Of a stretch of 64,000 bases of DNA, positions 34,066 through 43,710 are shown one piece after another. Under the pieces are notes generated by a model, which worked only from the letters and a program-made list of their open reading frames with translations, was not told the DNA's origin and ran no database searches. Each line of letters opens with the position of its first letter. Within the stretch, counting starts at the first letter, position 1. Location: the NCBI RefSeq assembly GCF_026339935.1, contig NZ_JAPEPX010000001.1, forward strand, positions 5,111,501 through 5,175,500, read 5' to 3'. The DNA comes from Streptomyces sp. NBC_01551 (lineage in GTDB: Bacteria; Actinomycetota; Actinomycetes; Streptomycetales; Streptomycetaceae). A program made the translations under genes and the position numbers.

Positions 34066-35073
34066 CTATTCCTGTTTTTTGCGGCGGGTGCCGAAGACGA
34101 TTTCGTCCCAGCTCGGGACCGCCGCGCGGCGGCCCGGGCGGACGCCGTCGGCTTCGGCCTGGCGGTCGGTCGTGCCCGTCAGGCGGTCGCGGTGGCCCGC
34201 GACCGTACGCGGCATCAGGACGTCGGCGTACGCCGCACCGGCTCCCGCCGACGCGGCCGGGGGCTCCTCCGTCTCCGGCTCCTCGGCCGGCGCGTCGGGG
34301 CGCTCCGGAACGACCAGGTCGCCGCGGAAGCTCGGGACCGCCTCCAGCAGGCTCGTCAGGGTGTCCCGCTCCTCCTCCGGCTCCGGCGGCGGGGCGGGGC
34401 GCTCCAACTGGCGGTCGAGCGCACGGTCCAGCGGCCGGTCCCGCGGCAGTCGCGCGATCCTCGGCACGAACGGGAAGCTCGGCTCCGGCGTCGCGGGCAG
34501 GTCGTCCGACTCCCCGATCAGGGAGCGGGCCTCGTCGTCCACGGCCACGACCAGCCGGCGCGGCGGGTCGTACGTCCAGCTCGCCGAGTGCGGTTCACCC
34601 ACGACCCGGTAGACCAGCAGGACTTCCCACGTGCCGTCGTCGCGGCGCCAGGAGTCCCACTGCACGGATTCCTTGTCGGCCCCGCGCAGCGTCAGCCGCT
34701 CCTGCACGGCCTCGCCGAGCTGCGGTCCGGTGTTCTCGCCGGGACGGCGCACGGGCGTCTTGCGGGCCCGCTCCGCCATGAACGCGCGCTCGGCCAGCAC
34801 CGGGCCCTCGAAGCGGCGTACGCGGTCGACGGGGATGCCCGCGAGTTGAGCGACCTCCTCCGCGGAGGCACCGGCCCGTATGCGGGCCTGGATGTCGCGG
34901 GGGCGGAGGTGGCTCTCCACCTCGATCTCGATCTGGTTCAGGCGTGCTCGATCGTTGCGTACGGCGGCCCGAAGCCGCTCGTCGATCGGAAGCGTGTACT
35001 CCGTGCTGTCCGCAGCCTTGAGCACCAGTCGTGTGCCGTCATTTGAGACGGCCACGACACGCAGTTCGGGCAT
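34066..35073 (-). CDS. sepH: SepH cell-division regulator (DUF3071)
   Basis: The 335-residue product starts at ATG 35073, with GGGAGG five bases upstream. The N-terminal domain (MPELRVVAVSNDGTRLVLKA through about residue 165) contains a helix-turn-helix, SAEEVAQLAGIPVDRVRRFE. The remainder is a proline- and acid-rich linker ending in a conserved short C-terminal segment (PSWDEIVFGTRRKKQE). SepH proteins bind FtsZ through these domains and stabilise its assembly for sporulation septation and normal division in actinobacteria. The tail is basic, as expected for contact with partners. It is divergent from the gene at 35599. Confidence 0.92.
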   Translation of the reverse strand: MPELRVVAVSNDGTRLVLKAADSTEYTLPIDERLRAAVRNDRARLNQIEIEVESHLRPRDIQARIRAGASAEEVAQLAGIPVDRVRRFEGPVLAERAFMAERARKTPVRRPGENTGPQLGEAVQERLTLRGADKESVQWDSWRRDDGTWEVLLVYRVVGEPHSASWTYDPPRRLVVAVDDEARSLIGESDDLPATPEPSFPFVPRIARLPRDRPLDRALDRQLERPAPPPEPEEERDTLTSLLEAVPSFRGDLVVPERPDAPAEEPETEEPPAASAGAGAAYADVLMPRTVAGHRDRLTGTTDRQAEADGVRPGRRAAVPSWDEIVFGTRRKKQE

Positions 35074-35598
35074 GGGGACCTCCCGGGTGGTGCCTGCCGA
35101 CGTCACGTGCGTCGCTGCTTCCGCTAGTCGAGTGTGGCCTGCCCGGGTGCAGCCTGCCACAACCTTGCCGAGTTAAACCGGCGTGTCGGGCAAGCGCCCT
35201 TGATCGCCGTTATGGCACGGTTACCTGTTGGGCACGCACAGTGACCGAACGATTACTGTGCGCAGCAGGAACCCGTGCAACACCGCGGCATCGCCGGTCT
35301 CGAGTGCCGTTTCTCCATCGTCCGGCCCCCTCTCCCGAGTCCGGACATCCGAAAGGAAGGACGGCCCCAGGGCTCGCCACAGTACTCCATTCGGGCCACC
35401 TGGGTGGACCGCCGCGCCGCCGAACTTGTCTCCGGCGGCGGGAGTTGGGCTGCCCTGAATCGGCCCGGGAGTGGCTTGGAGCTGCGGCCGCGCCCGTTTT
35501 CGGGTGTCTTGCTTCACAGAATCCCCAGAAATGGAACTATCCGTTTCGCTCATGTGTCAGTAACTGCTGTAAGCGGTGGTGCCGGACGAGCGCAGAGG
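35074..35598. other. Divergent intergenic region between sepH and a membrane-protein gene
   Basis: These 525 bases carry no convincing gene. An inverted repeat with 8-bp arms (CGCACAGT / ACTGTGCG, 12-base spacer) lies at 35235-35262. A 110-codon minus-strand frame at 35221-35553 has no ribosome-binding site or plausible composition. The span should hold the sepH promoter and that of the plus-strand gene. Confidence 0.5.
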
Positions 35599-36384
35599 AT
35601 GGGGATGGGTCGAAAGAGGACGCAGGGGACGGGAGCGACCGGGGATGCGAGCGATGCGGGCAAGAAGCTCGATCTGAGCGTGACTCAGATCGCGGGCACG
35701 TCGCTCGCGACCGTCGCGGCCGCCCTGCTCGCCTCGAAGCTGGGCGTCTACGGGACCATCCTCGGCGCCGGCGTGGTGAGCGTGGTCGCCACCGCGGGCG
35801 GGCCGGTCATCCAGCACCTGTTCCGCCGGACCGGCGACCAGCTGCGCGAGACCGCCAAGCCCCGGGCCCGGCAGGCGCCTGCGGCGGACGGGTTCGGCGA
35901 GGCCACGGTGCACGGCACCCGGGTGCGGGGATGGAAGCGCACCGCAGTGGCCTCCGGCGCTGCCTTCGCGATAGCCGTCGGGGGCCTCGGGGCGTACGAG
36001 GCGGCCGCCGGGACCTCGGTCAGCAAGGACGGCGGGACCATCTTCTCCGCCGGGACCCGCAAGGCGCCGGACGCCGAGCCCGGCGCCGAACGGGACCCCG
36101 GGCGCCGTGCCCCGCCGCCGCAGCAGCAGCAGGGCTCGGGCGGCGAGGGCGGCAAGAGTGACTCCGGCGACAAGGGCGGGGAGACCCCCGGTTCGGGGTC
36201 CGGGAGCTCCCCGGGCCCCTCGCGTTCGCCCGGCGGGCGGAGCCCGGGTCCCGGGCCGAGCCCGTCCGGGTCGGGGGAGCCGCCGACGACACCGGGTCCG
36301 AGTACCTCGGGCCCCGCTCCGACGGGCACCCCGAAGCCGACGCCGCCCGCGCCGCCCGCCCCGGCTCCGGAGGAATCCCCCTGA
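35599..36384 (+). CDS. Membrane protein with proline/glycine-rich C-terminal tail
   Basis: The 261-residue product starts MGMGRKRTQ at ATG 35599 (an in-frame ATG also lies at 35605). Residues about 28-75 contain hydrophobic segments (SLATVAAALLASKLGVYG, GAGVVSVVATAGGPV). A further hydrophobic helix is at 115-135 (TAVASGAAFAIAVGGLGAY). The last 110 residues are a disordered Pro/Gly/Ser-rich run. The family is not identified. The tail may be outside the membrane, possibly in the wall. It is convergent with the lactone-oxidase gene, eight bases apart. Confidence 0.7.
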   Translation: MGMGRKRTQGTGATGDASDAGKKLDLSVTQIAGTSLATVAAALLASKLGVYGTILGAGVVSVVATAGGPVIQHLFRRTGDQLRETAKPRARQAPAADGFGEATVHGTRVRGWKRTAVASGAAFAIAVGGLGAYEAAAGTSVSKDGGTIFSAGTRKAPDAEPGAERDPGRRAPPPQQQQGSGGEGGKSDSGDKGGETPGSGSGSSPGPSRSPGGRSPGPGPSPSGSGEPPTTPGPSTSGPAPTGTPKPTPPAPPAPAPEESP

Positions 36385-36391
36385 CCCCGGC

Positions 36392-37726
36392 TCAGGCCCC
36401 CAGTACGCGCCGCAGGTAGTCGTTCCCGAACACCCGCTCCGGGTCCAGCCGGTCCCGCAGCTCCGTGAACTCGCCGAAACGCGGGTAGACCTGGGCGAAG
36501 TACTCCGCGTCCCGCGTGTGCACCTTGCCCCAGTGCGGACGCCCGCCGTGCGCGGTGAAGATCCGCTCGGCCGCCGTGAAGTAGGCGTGGTACGGCGTGC
36601 CCTTGTACATGTGCACCGCGATGTACGCCGTCTCGCGCCCCGACGCCGTGGACAGCGGGATGTCGTCCGCCGGGGCCGTCCGCACCTCGACCGGGAAGCT
36701 GATCCGCAGGTCCGAGCGGTCGACCAGCTGCTTGAGCTCCCGCAGTGCCTCGACGAGGCGCTCGCGCGGAAGTGCGTACTCCATCTCCACGAACCGCACC
36801 CGGCGCGGGCTGGTGAACACCTTGTACGGGATGTCCGTGTAGGTGCGCGCCGACAGCGCGCGGCTGGCGATCCGGGCGATGGAGGGGATGGCCGCCGGGA
36901 CCGCGCGGCCGAGCGAGTTGACGGCCTGGAAGACGCCGTTGGACAGCAGTTCGTCCTCGACCCAGGCGCTCACCGCCCCGGGCGGGGCGGCGGGGCCCTG
37001 GCTGCGGTTGTTGCGCTTGGTGTTGCAGTTGCCGGTGTGCGGGAACCAGTAGAACTCGAAGTGCTCGTTCTCCGCGACGTGCTGGTCGAACTCGGCGGTC
37101 ACCCGGTCGAAGGCCATGGGCTCCTCACGGGCGGTCAGGAAGAAGACCGGCTCCACGGCGAAGGTGATCGCGGTGACGATGCCGAGCGCCCCGATGCCGA
37201 GCCGGGCCGCCGCGAAGACCTGGGGGTTCTCCTTCTCCGAGCAGTTCAGCAGCCGGCCGTCCGCCGTGACCAGGTCAAGGCCGCGGATCTGGGCGGCGAT
37301 GGAGGCCGAGTCCCGGCCGGTGCCGTGGGTTCCGGTGCTGGTGGCGCCGGAGACCGTCTGCTCCATGATGTCGCCCATGTTGGTGAGCGACAGGCCCTCC
37401 CGGGCCAGGGCCACGTTGAGGTCCTTGAGCACCGTGCCCGCCGCCACCGTGACGGTGCCGGCCTCCCGGTCGATGGCCTGGATCCCCGAGAGCGCCTGGG
37501 GGCGTACGAGCACCCCGTCGGTGGCGGCGGCCGCGGTGAAGGAGTGGCCGGTGCCGACCGCCTTCACGCGCAGCCCGCCCTCGGCGGCCCGGCGGACCGT
37601 GTCCTGAAGCTCCCCGACCGAGGTCGGGGTGACCACGCGGGCGGGTGTGGCGGTGACGTTGCCCGCCCAGTTACGCCACGCGGTCGGAGTCCCCCGACCT
37701 GACTTCCCTGCTGTCGCCGTCCCCAT
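36392..37726 (-). CDS. FAD-linked sugar-1,4-lactone oxidase (ALO family)
   Basis: The 444-residue product has an N-terminal FAD-binding PCMH domain. The flavin region includes VKAVGTGHSFTAAAATDG, the STGTHGTGRD loop and a C-terminal ALO domain with a HWGKVH motif near the end. The product oxidises aldono- or galactono-lactones, or alditols, using oxygen. The start ATG 37726 overlaps the MFS gene by 56 bases, and GGAGGAG lies 11 bases upstream. No better internal start exists before the conserved WRNWAGN segment. The overlap suggests one operon with the transporter. Confidence 0.9.
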   Translation of the reverse strand: MGTATAGKSGRGTPTAWRNWAGNVTATPARVVTPTSVGELQDTVRRAAEGGLRVKAVGTGHSFTAAAATDGVLVRPQALSGIQAIDREAGTVTVAAGTVLKDLNVALAREGLSLTNMGDIMEQTVSGATSTGTHGTGRDSASIAAQIRGLDLVTADGRLLNCSEKENPQVFAAARLGIGALGIVTAITFAVEPVFFLTAREEPMAFDRVTAEFDQHVAENEHFEFYWFPHTGNCNTKRNNRSQGPAAPPGAVSAWVEDELLSNGVFQAVNSLGRAVPAAIPSIARIASRALSARTYTDIPYKVFTSPRRVRFVEMEYALPRERLVEALRELKQLVDRSDLRISFPVEVRTAPADDIPLSTASGRETAYIAVHMYKGTPYHAYFTAAERIFTAHGGRPHWGKVHTRDAEYFAQVYPRFGEFTELRDRLDPERVFGNDYLRRVLGA

Positions 37727-38954
37727 CGTGAGCTGGCTCCTCCCCTTGCGCCGGCCTCGTCAGCCGGCGGTATCCCGCGAACGCCACCGCCGCCGCGGCC
37801 ACTCCCGCCGAGAAGGAGACGACGTACCCGGTCCGCGCGCCGGCGGCGTCGACGACCCAGCCGGTCACGGAGGACCCGAGCGCGATTCCGACCGCGAGGC
37901 CGGTGCTGATCCAGGTCATGCCCTCGGTCAGCTTCGCGTGAGGTACGTGCGCCTCGATCAGGGCCATCGTGGTGATCATCGTGGGAGCGATGGCGAGGCC
38001 CGAGACGAAGAGCGCCACGGCCAGAAACGGAAGGTTCCCGGCCAGTAGGAGGGGGATCATACTCACGGCCATCGCACTGATGCCCAGTACCCAGCGGGGT
38101 TCGGCCTTGCCCTTGAAGTGCAGCAGGCCGAAGACGATGCCCGCGAGGCAGGAGCCGAAGGCCCACACCGCGAGGAAGACGCCGCCGAGGGACTTGTTGC
38201 CGTGTTCCTCGGCGAAGGCCAGGGTGGCCACGTCCACGGAACCGAAGATCGCGCCGGTCGCGACGAAGGTCGCCACCAGTACCTGGAGGCCGGGGGAGCG
38301 CAGCGCCGAGGAGCGGTCCGTGTGCTCCTGGTGCGGATGCGGCTCGGGCTCGGTCGCGGTCAGCGCCGTCAGCCACCACACGCCCGTCACCAGGCAGACG
38401 AGGGCGACGACCGGGCCGGCCTCGGGGAACCAGCCGGCCGAGAGCGTCGCGGCGAGGGGCGGGCCGACGATGAAGCAGAGCTCGTCGAGGATGGACTCGA
38501 AGGAGTACGCCGTGTGCAGCTGGGGGGTGTCGCGGTACAGGGCCGTCCAGCGGGCCCGGACCATCGACCCGACGCTGGGCACGCAGCCGGCGATGACGGC
38601 GAAGACGAAGAGGGTCCAGCTCGGCCAGCCGCCCGCGGACGCGACCAGCAGGCCGGTCACCGAGGCGGCCGCGATCAGGGTGGCCGGGCGCAGCACCCGC
38701 CGCTGGCCGTACTGGTCGACGAGCCGGGAGACCTGGGGGCCCACGGCGGCGGCGGACAGCGCGATGGTGGCGGTGATGCCGCCCGCGAGGGCGTAGCTGC
38801 CGCCCAGCTCGGTGATCATCGTGAGGACACCGATGCCCACCATGGACAGCGGCATCCGGCCTATCAGGCCGGCGGCTGTGAACCCCTTGGTGCCAGGGGT
38901 CGCGAATATCGCGCGGTAGGGACTGGGCAAGGTGCCCTCCGTAAGGGACGTCAT
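37671..38954 (-). CDS. MFS transporter
   Basis: The 427-residue protein has about twelve hydrophobic segments in two six-helix halves split near residues 205-225 ([13 protein letters not shown]). The first loop carries [16 protein letters not shown], similar to the major facilitator loop motif. The start is ATG 38954. The substrate is unknown; relatives with this architecture are drug or sugar exporters. It overlaps the downstream sugar-lactone oxidase gene by 56 bases, which hints that its substrate or product may be related to that pathway. Confidence 0.85.
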   Translation of the reverse strand: MTSLTEGTLPSPYRAIFATPGTKGFTAAGLIGRMPLSMVGIGVLTMITELGGSYALAGGITATIALSAAAVGPQVSRLVDQYGQRRVLRPATLIAAASVTGLLVASAGGWPSWTLFVFAVIAGCVPSVGSMVRARWTALYRDTPQLHTAYSFESILDELCFIVGPPLAATLSAGWFPEAGPVVALVCLVTGVWWLTALTATEPEPHPHQEHTDRSSALRSPGLQVLVATFVATGAIFGSVDVATLAFAEEHGNKSLGGVFLAVWAFGSCLAGIVFGLLHFKGKAEPRWVLGISAMAVSMIPLLLAGNLPFLAVALFVSGLAIAPTMITTMALIEAHVPHAKLTEGMTWISTGLAVGIALGSSVTGWVVDAAGARTGYVVSFSAGVAAAAVAFAGYRRLTRPAQGEEPAHDGDGDSREVRSGDSDRVA

Positions 38955-39101
38955 TGGCTCACACAGGTTACGTCTGCCGACAAGGCGCCCGCATGGGGAA
39001 GACACCGACAGGAACTTAGGGTGACCTTACCTGTCATTCGGGGCGGGGAAGGGGCCGGGTCTGTTCACCGGGCCCGGAGCCCGGGTGGCAGGATTCGAGG
39101 C

Positions 39102-40256
39102 ATGTCAGACCAGCTCCGCGGCCCCGACGCCGACTCCGCCGCCCCCTACGACGCCCTCCTGCTGCTGTCCTTCGGCGGCCCCGAGGGACCCGACGACGTC
39201 GTGCCCTTCCTGGAGAACGTCACGCGCGGCCGCGGGATCCCGCGGGAGCGGCTCAAGGAGGTCGGGCAGCACTACTTCGGCTTCGGCGGGGTCAGCCCGA
39301 TCAACGAGCAGAACCGGGAACTGCTGGCGGCGCTGCGCAAGGACTTCGCGGAGCACGGGCTGGACCTGCCCGTGTACTGGGGCAACCGGAACTGGGCCCC
39401 GTACCTGACCGACACGGTGCGGGAGATGGCCCGGGACGGCCGGCGCCGCATCGCGGTGCTCGCGACCAGCGCGTACGCCTCGTACTCGGGCTGCCGCCAG
39501 TACCGGGAGAACCTGGCCGACGCGCTGGCGACGCTGGCCGAGGAGGGCCTGGAGCCGCCGCGCGTGGACAAGCTGCGGCACTACTTCAACCACCCCGGGT
39601 TCGTGGAGCCGATGATCGAGGGGGTCCTCGACGCGCTGGCCTCGCTGCCGGAGGGCGTACACGACGGCGCGCACCTCGCGTTCACCACCCACTCGATCCC
39701 GACGGCGGCCGCCGACACCTCCGGGCCGGCGCAGGACCACACCGCGAACGGCGAGGGCGGCGCGTACGTCAAGCAGCACCTCGACGTCGCCCGGCTGATC
39801 GCGGCCGAGGTGGCCGCCCGGACCGGGCGCGAGCACCCCTGGGAGCTCGTCTACCAGTCCCGCAGCGGCGCTCCGCACATCCCGTGGCTGGAGCCGGACA
39901 TCTGCGACCACCTGGAATCCCTGCACGGCGCCGGGGCGCCCGCCGTGGTCATGGTCCCCATCGGCTTCGTCTCCGACCACATGGAGGTCCTGTACGACCT
40001 CGACACGGAGGCCACGGCGAAGGCGGCGGAGCTGGGGCTGCCGGTCGCCCGGTCGGCGACGGTCGGCGCGAACCCGGTGTTCGCCGGGGCGGTACGGGAA
40101 CTCGTGCTGGAGCGGGCCGCCGAGGAGCGCGGGGAGCCGGCCGAGGAGTGCTGGGTGGGCATGCTGGGCGCGAGCCACCACGTGTGCCCCGTGGGCTGCT
40201 GCCCCTCCCGGGCCCCGCGGCCGGCGGCCGCGGGCGTGGACAGTCCGTACGCGTAG
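39102..40256 (+). CDS. hemH: Ferrochelatase
   Basis: The 384-residue product starts at ATG 39102. The active-site histidine region [12 protein letters not shown] and the [13 protein letters not shown] and [14 protein letters not shown] motifs are all present. The C-terminus carries [12 protein letters not shown]; three cysteines suggest the iron-sulfur cluster found in some actinobacterial members. By family and phylum it probably inserts iron into coproporphyrin III in the coproporphyrin-dependent heme pathway. No other heme genes flank it. The next gene starts four bases downstream, so they likely share a transcript. Confidence 0.93.
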   Translation: MSDQLRGPDADSAAPYDALLLLSFGGPEGPDDVVPFLENVTRGRGIPRERLKEVGQHYFGFGGVSPINEQNRELLAALRKDFAEHGLDLPVYWGNRNWAPYLTDTVREMARDGRRRIAVLATSAYASYSGCRQYRENLADALATLAEEGLEPPRVDKLRHYFNHPGFVEPMIEGVLDALASLPEGVHDGAHLAFTTHSIPTAAADTSGPAQDHTANGEGGAYVKQHLDVARLIAAEVAARTGREHPWELVYQSRSGAPHIPWLEPDICDHLESLHGAGAPAVVMVPIGFVSDHMEVLYDLDTEATAKAAELGLPVARSATVGANPVFAGAVRELVLERAAEERGEPAEECWVGMLGASHHVCPVGCCPSRAPRPAAAGVDSPYA

Positions 40257-40259
40257 GGA

Positions 40260-41075
40260 GTGGGACAGATCGTGATCTCCGAGGAACTGAAGGCCGAACT
40301 GCTGGCCGTGGGCCTGGAAGCCGCCCGGCGGGCGGGAGAGCTGCTGCGGGACGGGCGGCCGGCGGACCTGTCGGTGGCGGCGACCAAGTCCAGCCCCATC
40401 GACGTGGTGACCGAGATGGACATCGCGGCCGAGAAGCTGATCACCCATCTGATCGCGGAGCGGCGCCCCGAGGACGGGCTGCTCGGCGAGGAGGGCGCGG
40501 ACAGCCCGGGTACGAGCGGCGTGCGGTGGGTCGTGGACCCGCTGGACGGCACCGTGAACTACCTGTACGGGCTGCCGAGCTGGGGCGTTTCCATCGCGGC
40601 CGAGTACCGCGGCGAGACGGTGGCCGGGGTGGTGGCGGCCCCGATGCGCGGGGAGACGTACCACGCGGTGCTGGGCGGCGGGGCGTGGCTGGGCGGGGCC
40701 CGGCTGGCCTGCCGGGCGGCCGCGCCGCTGGACCAGGCGCTGGTGGGCACGGGCTTCGGGTACCTCCAGGAGCGGCGGGCGCACCAGGCGGAGGTCGTGG
40801 CGCAGGTCATCCCGCTGGTACGGGACATCCGGCGGGGCGGGTCGGCGGCGCTCGACCTGTGCGACGTGGCCGCCGGACGCCTGGACGGGTACTACGAGCG
40901 CGGGCTGAACCCGTGGGACCTGGCGGCGGGCGAGCTCATCGCCCGGGAGGCCGGGGCGGTGACCGGCGGTCGGCCGGGGCGGCCCGCCTCGGGGGAGCTC
41001 GCGCTGGCCGCGACCCCGGCGGTGTTCGCCTCGCTCCAGCCGATGCTGGAGGAACTCGGCGCCTGGCACGACTGA
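40260..41075 (+). CDS. Inositol monophosphatase family protein
   Basis: The 271-residue product uses GTG 40260 or GTG 40272; the first follows the ferrochelatase stop by three bases and both are plausible. Metal-ligand motifs of the family are clear: GEEGADSPG, WVVDPLDGTVNYLYG and NPWDLAAGELIAREAG. It removes phosphate from inositol 1-phosphate or a related sugar phosphate in a magnesium-dependent manner. In actinobacteria, such enzymes supply inositol for mycothiol and phosphatidylinositol. The substrate is not provable here. A strong shared terminator follows. Confidence 0.9.
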   Translation: MGQIVISEELKAELLAVGLEAARRAGELLRDGRPADLSVAATKSSPIDVVTEMDIAAEKLITHLIAERRPEDGLLGEEGADSPGTSGVRWVVDPLDGTVNYLYGLPSWGVSIAAEYRGETVAGVVAAPMRGETYHAVLGGGAWLGGARLACRAAAPLDQALVGTGFGYLQERRAHQAEVVAQVIPLVRDIRRGGSAALDLCDVAAGRLDGYYERGLNPWDLAAGELIAREAGAVTGGRPGRPASGELALAATPAVFASLQPMLEELGAWHD

Positions 41076-41117
41076 TCCGCGCATGGGGGAACCCGGCCTG
41101 GCGACCCCGGACATGGG

Positions 41118-41153
41118 GGAACCCCGGCCGCCCTGTCGGGCGGCCGGGGTTCC
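41118..41153. terminator. Bidirectional hairpin terminator
   Basis: A perfect 16-bp stem with a 4-base TGTC loop (GGAACCCCGG... / ...CCGGGGTTCC) lies between the inositol-phosphatase gene on the plus strand and the small gene on the minus strand. Confidence 0.88.
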
Positions 41154-41170
41154 GTTCGGTCAGTGGGGTA

Positions 41171-41338
41171 TCAGCAGGCGGACACGGGTACGCCGTGCTC
41201 GGCGGCGAGGCGCTTGAGATCCTCCAGCTCCGCCTGCTCCACATCCGCGAGGTAGTCGTCGCCCGTCTCGCGGGCCTGCCTGAGGTCCGACTGCGTGTTC
41301 CTGATGCGCTGCAGGAGACCCGCGGTGAATGCGTCCAT
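41171..41338 (-). CDS. Small conserved hypothetical protein (55 aa)
   Basis: The 55-residue product starts at ATG 41338. It is nearly all helix: MDAFTAGLLQRIRNTQSDLR, then an acidic amphipathic helix and the tail HGVPVSAC with a terminal cysteine. No known motif is recognised. The terminator just downstream and the codon bias support a real gene. It is divergent from cutR, with 246 bases between, so it may be a separate transcript. The function is unknown. Confidence 0.65.
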   Translation of the reverse strand: MDAFTAGLLQRIRNTQSDLRQARETGDDYLADVEQAELEDLKRLAAEHGVPVSAC

Positions 41339-41584
41339 GGGTGCGCCCCCTCTGCGTGGGTCGCGGCGGGCCAGCGCGTGGCTGTCCGCCGTCAGGGAGT
41401 GGTTGGGGTGTGCAGACGTCCTCCCCGGCACCCTGGGCGCAGAAACCTCGTGAGGCCAGGGAATCCTCACTTCCGCGCCGTGCAAGTGGACGGAGCGGCG
41501 TCTTACAGCCGGTTTACGGCCGAAACCGGCAGGATGGACGCGCAATACACGTGTGCCCTCCAGGGCTCGAAGGAAGGAAACGAC

Positions 41585-42238
41585 GTGCGCGTACTCGTCG
41601 TCGAGGACGAGCAGCTGCTCGCCGATGCGGTGGCCACCGGACTGCGCCGGGAGGCCATGGCCGTGGACGTCGTGTACGACGGCGCCGCCGCTTTGGAGCG
41701 CGTCGGGGTGAACGACTACGACGTGGTCGTGCTCGACCGGGACCTCCCGCTCGTGCACGGTGACGACGTCTGCCGGAAGATCGTCGAGCTCGGCATGCCC
41801 ACCCGCGTGCTGATGCTCACCGCCTCCGGCGATGTGAGCGACCGGGTCGAGGGGCTGGAGCTCGGCGCCGACGACTACCTGCCCAAGCCCTTCGCCTTCA
41901 CCGAGCTGACCGCACGCGTGCGCGCCCTGGGGCGGCGTACGACGGTGGCGCTGCCGCCCGTACTGGAGAGGGCCGGCATCAAGCTGGACCCGAACCGGCG
42001 CGAGGTGTTCCGGGAGGGCAAGGAGGTGCAGCTGGCGCCGAAGGAGTTCGCGGTGCTGGAGGTGCTCATGCGCAGCGAGGGGACCGTGGTCTCCGCCGAG
42101 CAGCTGCTGGAGAAGGCCTGGGACGAGAACACCGACCCGTTCACCAACGTGGTGCGCGTGACGGTGATGACCCTGCGCCGCAAGCTCGGTGAGCCGCCCG
42201 TCATCGTGACGGTGCCCGGTTCGGGATACCGGATCTGA
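41585..42238 (+). CDS. cutR: CutR response regulator (OmpR family)
   Basis: The 217-residue product starts at GTG 41585. A receiver domain (VRVLVVEDEQLLADAV, phospho-acceptor aspartate in VVVLDRDLPLVHGDD, lysine in DYLPKPFAF) is joined to an OmpR-type winged helix (LRRKLGEPPVIVTVPGSGYR). It works with the CutS kinase five bases downstream. In S. lividans and S. coelicolor, CutRS was found as a two-component system repressing actinorhodin production. Later work linked it to extracellular protein quality or redox control. No conserved target site was identified here. Confidence 0.9.
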   Translation: MRVLVVEDEQLLADAVATGLRREAMAVDVVYDGAAALERVGVNDYDVVVLDRDLPLVHGDDVCRKIVELGMPTRVLMLTASGDVSDRVEGLELGADDYLPKPFAFTELTARVRALGRRTTVALPPVLERAGIKLDPNRREVFREGKEVQLAPKEFAVLEVLMRSEGTVVSAEQLLEKAWDENTDPFTNVVRVTVMTLRRKLGEPPVIVTVPGSGYRI

Positions 42239-42243
42239 AGGCC

Positions 42244-43494
42244 ATGGCCGCCACTCCGGCGCCACCGGCGGCGCCACCGAAACCGACCTGGGACCCCGGC
42301 CAGCCCGAGGGTCCTTTCCCTTGGCTGCGGCCGACCATCCGCATACGCCTCACGCTGCTGTACGGCGGGATGTTCCTGATCGCCGGCATCCTGCTGCTGT
42401 CGATCATCTACCTGCTGGCCGCGCAGGCCCTGCGCGAGGGCAACGCCCTGCCGTTCAAGATCGTCAGCGTCAGCGGGCAGAAGGTCGAGGTCTCCAGCCC
42501 GACCTGCTCCGGCGTGGGCACCGACCAGTCGCTCGACCAGTTCAACGCGGCCATACAGGCGTGCATCCTCGACCAGCGCAAGCACGCGTTGGACGACCTG
42601 CTCAGCCGGTCGCTGATGGCCCTGCTGGGCCTCAGCATCATCGCCTTCGCCTTCGGCTACGCGATGGCCGGCCGGGTGCTCTCGCCGCTCGGCAAGATCA
42701 CCCGTACCGCCCGCCGGGTGGTCGGCTCCGATCTGACGCGGCGCATCGAGCTCGACGGCCCCGACGACGAGCTCAAGGAGCTCGCCGACACCTTCGACGA
42801 GATGCTCGACCGGCTGGAGCGGGCCTTCACGGCCCAGCAGAGATTCGTGGCCAACGCCTCGCACGAGCTGCGGACGCCGCTCGCGATCAACCGCACGCTG
42901 CTGGAGGTGCACCTCTCCGATCCCGGGGCTCCGGTGGAGCTCCAGCAGCTGGGCAAGACGCTGCTGGCCACCAACGAGCGCAGCGAGCAGCTCGTCGAGG
43001 GCCTGCTGCTGCTGGCGCGCAGCGACAACCAGATCGTCGAGCGCAAACCCGTGGACCTGGCGGAGGTCGCCTCGCGCGCCCTGGACCAGGCGCGCGGGGA
43101 GGCCGAGGCGAAGGGCGTGGAGATCCGCGGCGAGCGCGCCCCGGCCGTCGTGCAGGGCAACGGCGTGCTGCTGGAGCGGATCGCGCTCAACCTGGTGCAG
43201 AACGCCGTCCGGTACAACGTGCCGGAGGGCGGCTGGGTGGAGGTCACCACCGAGGTCCAGCACGGCCACGCGGTGCTGCTGGTGTCGAACACGGGTCCCG
43301 TGGTTCCCGCGTACGAGGTGGACAACCTGTTCGAGCCCTTCAGGCGGCTGCGTACGGAGCGAACGGGCAGCGACAAGGGTGTGGGGCTCGGCCTGTCGAT
43401 CGCGCGCTCCGTGGCGCGCGCACACGGCGGCCGCATCCAGGCGACGCCCCGGGAGGGCGGTGGCCTCGTGATGCGTGTCACGTTGCCGCTCTGA
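42244..43494 (+). CDS. cutS: CutS sensor histidine kinase
   Basis: The 416-residue product has a proline-rich N-terminus, then TM1 (LLYGGMFLIAGILLLSIIYLL), a short extracytoplasmic loop with the cysteine pair SSPTCSGVGTDQS and QACILDQ, TM2 and a HAMP domain. The H-box is FVANASHELRTPL and the catalytic N/G boxes read NLVQNAVRYNVPEGG and DKGVGLGLSIARS. The paired cysteines outside the membrane could sense thiol/disulfide state, consistent with proposals for CutS. A hairpin terminator follows at 43611. Confidence 0.9.
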   Translation: MAATPAPPAAPPKPTWDPGQPEGPFPWLRPTIRIRLTLLYGGMFLIAGILLLSIIYLLAAQALREGNALPFKIVSVSGQKVEVSSPTCSGVGTDQSLDQFNAAIQACILDQRKHALDDLLSRSLMALLGLSIIAFAFGYAMAGRVLSPLGKITRTARRVVGSDLTRRIELDGPDDELKELADTFDEMLDRLERAFTAQQRFVANASHELRTPLAINRTLLEVHLSDPGAPVELQQLGKTLLATNERSEQLVEGLLLLARSDNQIVERKPVDLAEVASRALDQARGEAEAKGVEIRGERAPAVVQGNGVLLERIALNLVQNAVRYNVPEGGWVEVTTEVQHGHAVLLVSNTGPVVPAYEVDNLFEPFRRLRTERTGSDKGVGLGLSIARSVARAHGGRIQATPREGGGLVMRVTLPL

Positions 43495-43610
43495 CCGGGC
43501 CGCCGGACTGTTCGCTGTTGGCTGAACGGTCCGATCGGCGAGACAGTGGTATCTGTGTGATCGATCACATGGCCGAGTGTTGGGTCATGTGCGTTCTGTG
43601 ACCCCAGGAA

Positions 43611-43644
43611 GGCCGGAAAGCCCGGGAAGTCCGGGTTTCCGGCC
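43611..43644 (+). terminator. Hairpin terminator after cutS
   Basis: Long arms GGCCGGAAA(G)CCCGG and CCGGGTTTCCGGCC pair with one bulged base around a GAAGT loop. They lie about 115 bases beyond the cutS stop. Confidence 0.65.
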
Positions 43645-43694
43645 CCCTGGATGGCGGGAAATACACGGGGTGGCGTTTGTGCAGGACGGCCCCC

Positions 43695-43710
43695 GGACCG
43701 TGTACGGTCC
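43695..43710. promoter_or_regulatory. Candidate operator palindrome upstream of the DUF4193 gene
   Basis: Perfect 7-bp arms (GGACCGT / ACGGTCC) with a 2-base spacer lie within a likely promoter region, 168 bases before the DUF4193 start. No family of regulator could be assigned. Confidence 0.35.

Noticed and set aside
35221..35553. 110-codon minus-strand frame upstream of the membrane-protein gene
   Set aside because: No ribosome-binding site, no domain, and it overlaps the probable promoter region.
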